Source of the DNA: Cinclus cinclus
Taxonomy: Eukaryota > Chordata > Aves > Passeriformes > Cinclidae
Direction of reading: 5' to 3'
DNA: 64,000 nucleotides
Assembly (NCBI RefSeq): GCF_963662255.1
Contig: NC_085046.1
Span: 21,285,620-21,349,619, forward strand
In this document: positions 26,021 to 36,167 of the stretch, piece after piece
How positions within the stretch are numbered: the first letter of the stretch is position 1
How the letters are laid out: each line of letters opens with the position of its first letter
Translations under genes and position numbers: made by a program
The notes under the pieces: model-generated
Told to the model about the DNA's origin: nothing
The model's database searches: none
Seen by the model: the letters and a program-made list of their open reading frames with translations, nothing else

Positions 26021-28982
26021 ATCATCAGACAGTTTCTCTTTCCCATTTAAAAGAAAACATAATTTGCTTTAGTCTTCCATCTACTCCCAAAGAGAAGCTG
26101 TGGACACCCACTTTCTGTGAGCAGTTTCATTTACTTCACAATGAATTGTTCACAGTAGTACTCCTGTTGATAGCTTGGCTGGATCAGGTTCTGTTTGAAT
26201 GACTGAACATCTTAATTGTCCACTCTAGGATTTTAGAGGAGAGAAGTCTAATATAAACAACTATGTGGGGGCTGGGAGCTGTGTCTTCGAGCCAGCTTTG
26301 TCACACAAGCAAATTCACACTCTTCAGCTTTACCTTCATGTAACACAAGGTTGTTAGATTCTTACCAGCTTCTCTGAATGGTGACAAGAACTCAGCAGAT
26401 GGTAGCTTAAAAGCTGAAAATAGTTATTCTTATATTAGTTATTTTCTCTATTTGGAATGGACTTTTCATAATGCAAAATAAGGAATTCCCATGACTCATC
26501 TCTAACATGTCAAAATACTCCAAGCAGCACTTGCCTTTCCTTGCTAATAGTGGGCAACATCCATCAGTCATCACTGGCTCATTCAGATTCATCAAATCTT
26601 CCTCACCTGGTGAGGAGCTGCCTTCTCCCATGAAGTCAGTGACACGTCCTTTGCAGTGACAGCAGCCTTGGGACAAGGCAGTGGTAGGCACTACCCTGCA
26701 ACTGCAACCATGGCAGGGGACATGCAATGTTCTGATCTGGGAAATTCAGATCTTTGCATCTCCTAATGCCAAGCACTGTGACCAGAGACATGTCAGATAT
26801 AAGGAAAGGCAGTGTCACCCCCCGGATGGACTCCAGTAAGATCTTGGTAGTGGGCACTACACAGCAAGAACCAGGACATTTGGTGCTGCTCAGTGCTGCC
26901 CTGGACAAATTTCCATTGTGGTGGAGGACAGTACACAGTACCCATTTCTGGATCCAAGCTGACTCTATTTGGAATCAGAAATCACATATTCACCTTGGCA
27001 AGAGAAGGCCTGCAATACATAGGCAGCTGTTGCATTAGCAGTCATGAGCAGGACCAGACCAGGCTTTGGGAGGGAGCTCAGCAAAAGTTCAGCAAGCAGT
27101 GGTGATGGGTGGTGAGGATGGAAGTTCTATTTCTGGTGTTCCAGTAAAAGGGGATATAGCACAATGCAAGGCTGGCATTCGTATGTCTGCAGTGTTTTGT
27201 AAGGGTGGTATTCAATGTAGCAAGATGTTATTTTTGTAAAAGTATTGAGAGAAGAGGCCCTCGTGAGGGAGCTTGCAGCAAAGATGAGTGTTTGTGGGTG
27301 TAGCTGTGTCACCAAAAGAAAGAGACCAACATACTGCACTGTCTTGTGCTCAGAACTACTACTAATTAGTCTTATCCTCAAGTATTTTCTTTAAGAGAGA
27401 GTATATACATATCCACCCATCTTTTCTATAAGCTCTCTTGAAAACTCCTCTAAAGAGTATGTAATTCAGTGGCAGAAGCTGTCTCACGTGGAACTTGTTA
27501 CCCCAGAGGAATTTTGTTTTCTGGATGTGTTCTTCCATTCAGCCCCCAGGTAGAAAGCTATAGCCACATTCAAGAGCCTATGCTATGGAGACAGTGTTTA
27601 TTGAAACTTCACTAGAGCTCTTCCAGATGGTCTCTCAGCAGCTGATGAGACTTCAATTCAGTAAGAACTGATGGGACTGAGGAGAATTGTGGTCAGGGAT
27701 ATTTATTTGTCTATATTTTTTTTCTGTATCAGAAGGTCCAGGTGTCTTTTTATGCTCATGTTCTTCGTAGAGGAAAAGCCACTAAGTCACTCCCTCAACA
27801 TAGTATTTTTCTTTTTTGTCACTCTATAGTATTTTGCTCTTTGAAGTTTTTCAAAAGACTTTTCATGGTCCCCATTAAAGTAGTCTTTGATTTGCTTGAG
27901 TCTCAGGGTATTTCAGCCTGTTATCACTCAGTCTAGTTTTCATTTCAGGCAGCCAAACAAAATTTAGTAACACTACAAATGTGTTTACTGTTTTGCTGAT
28001 AAAGAGGTCTGGTCACACAGCCTTTTTGCCTTGAACAATATTAAATGTCAGCAGTGGAAAACCATTCACCTGAGCACAAGATGCAGGGTAAAACATCTCT
28101 GCAAGCAGAGGGAGAGAGGAGGGTCTGGCCTTAATGTGCTGAAGTATGAGGGCCAGCAAATTAATGATTCTGATATATCCATGAGAAAAAGTGCTGCTCC
28201 TCAGCTGAGAGTTTTCCCATAAATGTCAGGGAGTGCTCTGCATCTTACTGTCAGCTCAAACTACATGCTGATCCTTGGGGAGTTTTAAAAGTGGACTGCA
28301 GCCCCAGGAAGTTTATGATGTTTTCCTGCACTGGTTGTGTTTGTGGTTGTTTTGTCCCTCAGTCTGTTTTATTTTTTCCCTCCACCTCCCTTTCTTTTAT
28401 TCTATCTTTTACCACTTTTCTGTCATCTGAATCACTCCTTCCCATTTATGTGCCTCATTTCCATCTTTTCAGATCCCTTCCTGCTGTGTGATGAGCTGTT
28501 TGCTTTTAACTAGTGGTAGGTCCCTCAGCAGGACCTCTCAGGTCCCCAAAGCCCACTGGGATCAGACAGTTTCCTCTGATCTCTGGTAAAATCTGTTACT
28601 CTCCTCTTATCAAACAAGAAGAAAGGAGGCAGCGAGGAGTCTCACGGGCTGATGGGCTGGTGTGTTCCTCTGGTCTCTAAACAGCCATTCCTATTTGGAA
28701 AAACAGTTCCTCAATATTCATGTTGCCACCTGTGTTCCCACAGCTCCCATAGCTATTGCTTTAACTAGTGCTCTGTTGCTTTTTTACTGAACAGGAGAGG
28801 TTTCAAGATTAGGTTCCAGTAAGTTTCATGAAATGAGGTTTTGTTTAGACAGAGAATTCCATTAACAACTAGAGAAAAGTAAAAGCCTTACTTCAGTAGT
28901 TGTTTCGGTTTCTCATAACACCCAGAGCAAAGGGACAGAGGTGCTGTGGACAGGTGAAAACAAAAAAGATGAGACAACAGAC
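26021..28982. other. Intergenic DNA, no gene recognised
   Basis: Mixed composition with a pyrimidine-rich segment at about 28340-28480. Open frames reach 106 codons (26407-26727 minus) without motifs. No repeat family is recognised. Confidence 0.6.
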
Positions 28983-29030
28983 AAGGTAGGCTGGTGTCAG
29001 CACAGCCTTGTGCTGACATCAGGTACCCTT
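28983..29030. other. Strong inverted repeat (hairpin)
   Basis: Positions 28995-29004 (TGTCAGCACA) and 29009-29018 (TGTGCTGACA) are perfect 10-bp inverted arms around a 4-base loop, GCCT. One G-T wobble and three more pairs extend the stem to 28991-29022. A small internal loop and one bulge allow six further pairs out to about 28983-29030. At 48 nt it is shorter than a typical pre-microRNA. It may be a chance hairpin, a structured transcript element or the remnant of a small foldback element. Confidence 0.6.
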
Positions 29031-30149
29031 TTGGTCCCATTTCTATAAATAATTGTTTATTATTAAAAACAAATTTTATTTTTTTTGTTTTGTTGCTTTA
29101 TCTTGTTTGTTTTGTTTTGTTGTATAAATACAGTTGGTGTATTGTAAAGTGGAGACTACGAATTTGAAGATTCTGGATTATTTGAATCCCTTACTTGAGT
29201 GTCTTTTCTCTGGTGGGGCTAAAAGAGTATATCACACACAGGATGAATGGCAGTCCACCAAATTGACTTTTGATTTTTTTTTTTTCTCTTCCCTTCTCCC
29301 TGGCTGATAGCTACCCAGCTATACATGGATATAAGTTGTACCAAGCAGCATCAACTCCTGAGCAGTGCACTGCATTGCACAGCTGCCTTTCACATCTGGG
29401 GCTTTGTCTGCCACACACAAGGTGGCTGTAGTACAGCATTTTACACACAGATTTATCAGCTTTTCAGCTGGTACCTTGGACTTCCTGTTCCTGGGAATAG
29501 CTCTCATCCACCTCTGAGTAACATGTTCAGGTTAGGAATACAGCACTGTTAATGAAGAATTATGCTATGGTTATAGTTAAATATGTAACATGCAAGTAGT
29601 GTTATTTTAGTAATGATACTGATGGTGACGATGTCTTGAATGATGCAGATGAAGCACTGCAGTGATGCAGGCTGGTTTTCCTACATGATATGAAAACAAC
29701 TTTTTTACTGTACTGGGAATTTAAAGGTTTGAAATATTTTATAAAATGTTTTATTTTATCACCTTTTGATTAAAGCATAGTTTAGTTTTCTTGGTCTTCA
29801 GGAAACTTACAGTGTGGTAGTGATCTCTGTGATTATAATGCACAATTTAAAAATTAGTACTACATAAGAGGATGACAATGTGGAAAAAAATAAACATCTT
29901 TTCAAGCGATGTTATAAATTCTCACTGCATTGGAATGAGATACAGAAAAGTGTTACTTTATCAGTTTCTTTTCTGTGATATTTTGAATGATTTAAAAATA
30001 TGCAAAGGCCCAGAGAGTTCACAACAGATTCTCTCTGTTCCAGACTTCATTATGGACTTTGGCAAACACATTTTGCAGAATAAAGATGAGTTAAGTGCAG
30101 CCTTGGGTGCCAAGGGTATCTTAAGGGAAGCAAATTGATGTTATGCCCG
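29031..30149. other. Intergenic DNA with TTTTG-rich low complexity
   Basis: A T/G-rich run of TTTTG-type units spans about 29075-29122. The rest is AT-rich with no gene or recognised repeat. An 88-codon frame at 29872-30138 shows no motif. Confidence 0.65.
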
Positions 30150-30400
30150 CTGTTTTTCCTATATAACAATTTTTCCTTTTTTCTTTTCTTTATTTTCTGT
30201 ATCTTTCTCTTCCCTAACACATACTTCTTTTCTGTTTTCCTAGCATTAATTACCCCTTAGCTTACTTCTTCTGTAACTTCATTCTGCCATGTTATTTGTT
30301 TTCAGGATTTCTTGCCTTCAGTCTCTTTTTAGCCCCTTCCTTTTTTGGAAGTTGTTATTTTAGTTCTATAAAGACAACATTTTGCAAAGTATTTTACTGC
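30150..30400 (+). other. T-rich pyrimidine block
   Basis: The plus strand is dominated by T and C over about 250 bp, with runs such as CCTTTTTTCTTTTC near 30176. No coding or structural feature is recognised. It directly abuts the LINE relic that follows. Confidence 0.5.
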
Positions 30401-30419
30401 ATGTTCTGCCATTTTTTTT

Positions 30420-30640
30420 CAAGTTTTGAGTCCGACTCCAAGCCTCAGACCATATGATTGGTCTGTAGTTTCCCAGTTTTCCTCCTTTCCCTTTCTGAAG
30501 ACATGTGTGACAATTGCATTATTTTTCAGCCATGGTGAATAGTCTCTCTGCTTCAGCATCCCAAACTATATGAATAAATTGATGGACCTCTAGCTGAAAT
30601 GTTGCTGAATCACCTATCTATTCAGCTGCAGCCAGACTCA
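30420..30640 (-). mobile_element. CR1/L3-like LINE reverse-transcriptase relic
   Basis: Translating the minus strand gives the block that opens the reverse-transcriptase region in many LINEs. One frame reads a tryptophan, then A-x-V, then FRKGKEEN (codons over about 30477-30500). A second frame then reads GNYRPI (30456-30473). The family pattern is 'F-K-K-G-x-x-x-x-P-G-N-Y-R-P', so the spacing fits with a frameshift between the two halves. This is a decayed relic with no intact reading frame. No 3' or 5' end is visible, so exact boundaries are unknown. In birds the likely source is CR1 or the older L3 lineage. Confidence 0.65.
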
Positions 30641-32114
30641 TGTTAGAGCTGTAAGAGATAAAACCCAAAATGGATGGTGACATAAGTAAGAACAGGTTTC
30701 TTCTCATTATCCATATCTCCTCCAAGCTTGCATTGATTAACTGGTTTTACATGCAAGTCTAAATTGTGCATCTTCTAAGTAAGTTTAAATAAATAAAACA
30801 CTCAAAAATAATTTGAGATCATTTGATAAGGAGAAACGCGAATGATGATTTTGCTCTAAACACAGCAAAGCAGGGAGAACAGGAACTTCTGAGTATTTGT
30901 GCAAAAGACAGTGTTGTAGAATGACTGTAAGGGAAGAGATGATTACTCCTCTGTAAGAGAGCTGAAAGCCTTCTCCACTTTTTGATGTCAGCAGCTGTTG
31001 TTCTAATTCTCTGCCGTGGTAAAGAGAGCAAGCAGCTTTTATTGAGATATTGGCCCATGAGCCTGTAATTGTGGCTGTTGTTTCTAGTTTGATGGCATTT
31101 ATCTAACTGTGAATTTCTTGTGTTTTAAATAAGGAAAATACATTTTTCCCCCAGATTAGTTTTAATTACTGGTGCTTAGACACAGACTTGTGAAAGGTAT
31201 TTCGAAACTATGAACTAAAAAAAAAAAAAGCAAAAAATCTTTATTTCAGCCCAGGCAAGAAGAATACTGTAGTTTCTCGTAAGCAACATTTGTTGCATCT
31301 CTTGAACTTAGGAACAAAACAAGAGAAGTATGCAGACAGGTTGACATTGGGGAATAAAAAAGGTAGGTGCAATACTCAAATTTGTGCTAAAACCCTATGC
31401 TCATTATATTTATTTTAAAATATGCCATTATACATATACATTGTAGCTATTCTAATTTGTTTTGTTGGACAATATTATCTGTGTGACGGCAGAGTGGAAT
31501 GAAAAAAGGAGATTTTTCTAGGAGATTAGAAGAATCAAAGTCTTTTCTAGTTGAGAATATAGCTGGAAAAAAAATTTTTGCTTCCAGATTTCAGTATAGG
31601 ACACAAAGAAGATACAAGATTTAATATGAAAGCCTCTGTGAGTGTGTGTGAATGTGCAGAAGTGATAAACCTCCCAAATTAGCCAATACCCGGAGCGACC
31701 ACCTCCCACCAGCATCAGCCAAGCGTTGGGTAACTTGGGCATGTCTGAGAGGGTAAGAGCTGCTACCCACTGACAGGGACTGTGGAGTCACACACATGTC
31801 AGATGTCAGGGGCCCCAACAGGGACTGTTCCAGCACTACCCAGAAGCCACCAGCGTGCCAGTGCAGTTGCCTTATTCTGATTGAACATCCAGCCTTGTCC
31901 TTACAGCTGTTCTTCTCACTGCTTGTTTGTGGGTGAGCACCTGTGGAAACTGAGAGAAGCACATTGAGAGGATGTACTGTCCAAATAGTAACTGCTGTTA
32001 GCAACAGCTTCATATCCACTCAGTTAACATATGGTTTTCTGAGAATTGCTTGGTTTGATCTGTGTCTTCCACAGTTCTACCCCAATCAGAGAAAAGGGAA
32101 TTCATTACATATTC
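30641..32114. other. Intergenic DNA, no gene recognised
   Basis: AT-rich, with a GC-richer patch at about 31680-31900. The 132-codon minus-strand frame at 31621-32019 runs through that patch and has no motif. A poly-A run lies near 31218-31229. Confidence 0.6.
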
Positions 32115-32119
32115 ACAGT

Positions 32120-32656
32120 TGTCCTGGTTTTTGCTGGGATAGAGTTAATTTCTTCTCAGTGTCTGGCACAGACCTGTGTTTTTTGGGATTCAGTATTAGA
32201 TGAGTATTGATAACATATGGACATGTTTGTTGTTGTTATATAGTGTCTATCCTGAATCAAGGACTTTTTAGTGTCTGATGCTCTGCCAGTGAGGAGGGGC
32301 ACGAGGAGCTGGTGGGGAACACAGCCAGGACAGCTGAGCAAACTGGCCGAAGGGCTATTCCACACCAGAGGATCTCATGCCTAGTGTAGAACTGGGGGAG
32401 TTACCCAGAAGGAGAGCAAGGTCTGGCATATATCAGTGGGTGGTGAGCAATTGTATTGTATACCACTTCTTTTGCCTTGGTTTTATCTTCAGCATCATCA
32501 TAATTTTCTTCTTCTTCTCCTCCTCCACCTCCTCCTATCCTCTACTTCTCAAAATGGACAATTTCTATTTTTGATTCTCCTCCCCCCACTGTGCTGTGGG
32601 AAGCTGAACCATCAGTTTCTTGGTGCTTAGTTGCTGGCTGAGCTTAAGCCACAACA
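32120..32656 (+). repeat. LTR, subfamily 1
   Basis: It starts TGTCCTGG, continues with GCTGGGATAGAGTTAATT and ends CTTAAGCCACAACA, so it has the TG..CA ends of an LTR. Internal blocks match a bird LTR family I know from memory: a 'caaggactttt' block, 'ctctgccag' and 'gaggagctgg', 'ccaggacagctga', 'aactgggggag', and a CT-rich run at about 32506-32547 before the U5-like end. The family's TATA-like stretch before AACTGGGGG is mutated here (TAGTGTAG). The short open frames inside it (32377-32574 and others) are artefacts. Confidence 0.8.
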
Positions 32657-32664
32657 GTCCTTTT

Positions 32665-32682
32665 TGGCCTGCAATATGGGGC
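32665..32682 (+). other. Decayed retroviral primer-binding site
   Basis: Eighteen bases beginning TGGC and ending TGGGGC, eight bases downstream of the LTR, match 13 of 18 positions of a lysine-tRNA-type primer-binding site. Its presence means that proviral leader sequence was included in the insertion, which an ordinary solo LTR would not carry. Confidence 0.55.
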
Positions 32683-32709
32683 CAGAGGGTTGAGATAATG
32701 TTCCAGCTA

Positions 32710-32749
32710 CTGAGGTGAATGTAACTCTATCCCAGCCAAAACCTGGACA
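32710..32749 (-). repeat. Inverted copy of the LTR tip (right terminal inverted repeat)
   Basis: These 40 bases are the reverse complement of 32120-32159 at 34 of 40 positions. The core AACTCTATCCCAGC is identical to the inverted LTR start. The copy ends exactly at the 3' target-site duplication. Confidence 0.85.
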
Positions 32750-32754
32750 ACAGT

Positions 32755-34599
32755 GAAGCAATAAAGCAAACATTTGATGGTTTCTGATAATGACTCATTT
32801 GAAAATTTATTTGATCATTGTAAGAATTATACCGAGCTGCTTCAAGAAGTGTTCCTCTAGAGATTTATTGACAGCATGTCAGGAAAACTCCCAGAACTTG
32901 GTTACATTGTTAACAAGGTGTTTAATGGCAAAGAAGAATTTTAAAAAGGCTTAAGAAGCTTTTATATGTTAGATATGCTACGTGTTTAATCAGTATGCAA
33001 ATACAGCAAGGCGGTGGGCATGAATGAAAGAAAGCTGCATCCACCTTAGCAGGCAGTTCAGTGCAACATGCTCTGTAGGGGGAGAGAGCTGGTGCCAAGG
33101 AGCCAGCAGCTCTGTCACATGTACTGGGACTGACTATCTTCTGGTCCTGCAGGCTGATTACCTGTCTGTCAGTGGCTGGAGCTCACCAGGTGAGCATGTG
33201 AAGTTCAGCTCTTCATTTAGGCCTATACAGTGAAATGGAGTCTGTGTGCTCTCAGGTTGCCCTGAGATCTGAAAGAAAATGGGGTAATTGGAAATGGCAG
33301 GAGATTTGATTCAGAAGTGCACTCCTGCTTCAGGCTATCACATTAATGTAGACACACACAATACTAATTAAGAAGCAATGGACCAAATGGACCGAAGGAA
33401 CTGGGAGCACATAATCGATACAGCAATTCCTGTCATGTCATGTCTTTTGTGTTACTTTTTACTCCATTTACAAAGCCATTCATTTCTAGTACATGAATGT
33501 CTACATAAATTTAAATGAAACAGAGAAATGATATTTTCTTTGTAGGAATCCCTTTACCTTCAGTAAGATTGTCTTTTACTTTCTAGAACTTGATATCAGT
33601 ACTTTTATAACCTCTGCTTAAAAAGGTAACAGTACTTAGAAATAAAAGGTCCAGTAAAGAGACACAGTGGTCATAAATGTCTTCTGATCACCAGTCATCT
33701 TAAGAGAAGTGGAACAGATTGACTTCAAAATGAACTGGAAGCTTTGAGGCAGTAATTTCTGTTGTTTTTCTAGGTCCCCATAACTTTTCCCTCTTCCTCT
33801 CACTTCTTTCCCCTGCAGTTTGTTTGAGCCATTTGTATCTACTGGAAAATTCCCCATAGGCTGTATTTATTTTCCAGAGGGAGCATAATATGAAGCTGTT
33901 AGCAGCTGCTTGTACTTTTATGGTTTTCTTTTTCAGAACTCCAAGGCTGCAGTTTTTGCTGGTATTTTCTATAATATCTTTGCCATGCAGTTGACTGAGC
34001 CCTACTGAGTACCAAAGGTACATGACTCTCCAGGTGAGATCTGGGGCTGTACATCTGTGCTGGGAGTATTCACTTGAGTAAATCTCAATGAAGCCATGGA
34101 AAAGCACAAACCTGAAGCTTCTACTTGGTAGGAATATGTTAGTCCTTTAAAAGCTTTTAATTTTGTATTTGTAAAATGAACTTAAAGGAAGTAATGTGCT
34201 TAAGGAATGTAATGAATTTAAGGGAAGCAAAGGGAGATGTTAAGTGTTAAGGGTGCATTTACTAGGAAGACAAACACCTTTATGGTTCTTCTGTCTCCTT
34301 CACCAGGAACACGTAACTTGCTCATTTCTGGAGCAGTCCCCATGTGTCAGGTGTAGCAACCCACAGGATTGCCTGAATTCAGGGCAGCAGCAGAGAATAT
34401 GCAGTGTTGAGCAGCAATCACGGACTGCTTCATGGTTGGACCCTTTCAATTTTCTCTTAATAAGCCCAGAAAATAGTTTTGGAATTTGTCAGACACCACC
34501 GAGCTGTAAAAAAGTTGTCAGCATGACAGGAGCCCTGTCAAATACGTCCAGATGGGCTCTCATGCCCGTAGAGTTTCCCACACTCTCTTAAATTTCTGC
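32755..34599. other. Intergenic DNA, no gene recognised
   Basis: There is no internal retroviral sequence between the two LTR insertions, so they are not the ends of one provirus. Open frames of up to 135 codons (33700-34107 minus) carry no motif. Confidence 0.6.
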
Positions 34600-34870
34600 T
34601 GCTTTAATTAAAAATAAAATAAGATGTGGTACTTTGATCTGGGTTAATCTTAATATATATAAGTTCACCTCTGTTCTTAAATGCATGGCCAGGCAGTCTG
34701 CTGCCAAACAATTACAAAGAATGTCTGTAAATTGGATACACTACATTATCTCCAGGGACAGCTACAATTGTCAGCTCTCTGTCAGCTAAACGAAAATAAT
34801 GAAATGTAAGTTACAAGCAGCAGGAAAATTGGGTGAGTCATTCTATTTATACATGTAATTACATCTAAAG
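34600..34870. promoter_or_regulatory. Possible conserved non-coding element
   Basis: A dense set of recognisable factor-type motifs in non-repetitive AT-rich DNA: CTTTGATCT (TCF/LEF type, 34632-34640), ACAATTACAAAG (SOX type, 34708-34719), the palindrome ACAATTGT (34764-34771) and the palindrome ATGTAATTACAT (homeodomain type, 34853-34864). The combination resembles vertebrate developmental enhancers. This is motif reading only; function and conservation are untested. Confidence 0.3.
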
Positions 34871-35659
34871 GTCCAAGTGCCTTGAAATTAAAAGAAGATT
34901 GGTTCTGTCAGGTGCTTAACAAGGTTTTCCCGGAAAGGGTCTTCCTAGAGAAAGAGCTGTAGAAAGCATCTCTGTCAGCAAAGCATGAACAGCTTGACAC
35001 TGTCTGCCAGGATTCAAGTGCGATGGTGCTGCAGTGCACACGGGCACACTGCTGGGACAGGCAGAGCAGTGGGACCGGGATGGGGAGTGACGGCCACGCC
35101 GGCTCTGCCTCCCTCCAGCTCTGATAATGAGCAGCAGCCAGAAGTTGACAAAAGGAGGTAGGAAACGCTGAGGACAAGTGGGATCTCCTCTCTTCTTTCT
35201 TTGAATCTCTCAGAAGGCCTGGGGGCTCTGGAATCTTAGTACCAGGGCGCATTGCATATTAATAATATATAAAGCACAATTAGCACACATGGTGCTTTGC
35301 AGGCTTGTAACTCGTGCTTGGCTCCAAACTTCAGCACAGCGCTATGGGGGGATAGGGAAGAGCTACATCATAAATACAAAATAACAGATTGATGCATTAT
35401 TGAACAATTTAGTTCAGCAAGTCTTGTCAGCCCAGATTTGAAGGGGAAAAATAAAGAAGTTCCATGAGACATTCATACAAATAAAGTAATGGGATTTTGA
35501 GGATTGAAAAATAACTGCAGAAGTGTTGGGTTTTCCTTTCATCCAGTGATTATAATTTCTTTAAGTAAAAGCTTATAGGATAAAGATGTTTTTGAGTATT
35601 GATGGAGAGACAACATCTGTGGCTGTATCATCAAATATAAAAATTATAAATTGAGTCTT
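34871..35659. other. Intergenic DNA with a GC-richer patch
   Basis: A GC-richer patch at about 34930-35250 carries a 114-codon minus-strand frame (34908-35252) without a recognisable motif. There is no purine-rich tract just before 35660, so no proviral body precedes the next LTR. Confidence 0.55.
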
Positions 35660-36167
35660 TGTCCTAGTTGCAGCTGGGAAAGAGTTAATTTTCTTCCTAA
35701 TAGCTGGCATAGTGCTGTTTGGATTTAGTATAAAAATAATGTTGATGACACACGGATGTTTCACCTGCTGTTATTCATTGTTTATACTAAGCAAAGAACT
35801 TTTCAGCTTTTTGTGCCCTGGGTGTGAGAAGGCTGGAGGGGACAGCCGACCAAGAGACCGAAGGGATGTTCCATAACATATGGCATCTGCTGAACAATAA
35901 ACTGGGGGGAAGGCTGGCCAGAATCCACTGCTCAGGAACTGGCTAGGCATGGGTCACTGACTGGTGAGCAGCTGCCTTGTGCATCACTTGTTTTGTATAT
36001 TCTAATTCTTTTCTCATCATTATTATTTTTTTTTTCTGTTTCTCAACCCATTGGTTTTCTCTTGTTTGTTCTTCTGATTCTCTCCCCCATCACACTGTGG
36101 GGCAGGTGGGGAGGGTGAGTGGGTGGCTGTGTGATGCTGAGCTGCCAGCAGGGGCTAAACCATAACA
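35660..36167 (+). mobile_element. Solo ERVL-like LTR, subfamily 2
   Basis: Starts TGTCCTAG, then GCTGGGAAAGAGTTAATTTT, and ends GGGGCTAAACCATAACA. It shares block order with the LTR at 32120-32656 ('agctggca', 'gtgctg', 'ggatttagtat', 'aatgttgat', 'acttttcagc', 'aaactggggg', 'ctgactggtgagcagc', 'catcacttgttttgtatattct') and is closer to the family consensus I remember. AATAAACTGGGG at 35896-35907 sits where the family has its TATA-box region. Flanking pentamers are GTCTT (35655-35659) and CACTT (36168-36172), matching at three of five bases, consistent with a decayed target duplication. No primer-binding site or inverted tip follows. Confidence 0.8.

Larger units (their letters stand above)
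32115..32754 (+). mobile_element. ERVL-like LTR insertion with target-site duplication and terminal inverted repeats
   Basis: The insertion proper is 32120-32749 (630 bp), flanked by perfect 5-bp direct repeats ACAGT at 32115-32119 and 32750-32754. Five bases is the usual target duplication for ERVL-type elements. Its parts are a 537-bp LTR (32120-32656), a decayed primer-binding site (32665-32682), a short leader, and an inverted copy of the LTR tip at 32710-32749. No gag or pol sequence is present. An ordinary solo LTR would have the duplication right after 32656, but the bases there (GTCCT) do not match the 5' flank. The target duplication therefore supports the longer, inverted-tip structure as the integrated unit. 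Confidence 0.8.

Noticed and set aside
31621..32019. 132-codon minus-strand open frame
   Set aside because: Falls in a GC-richer patch where stops are rare; no motif.
33700..34107. 135-codon minus-strand open frame
   Set aside because: No motif, no conserved pattern and no neighbouring exon signals.
32120..36167. A single provirus bounded by the two LTRs
   Set aside because: The LTRs are of different subfamilies, the first insertion closes with its own target duplication at 32750, there is no purine tract before 35660, and no retroviral internal sequence lies between.
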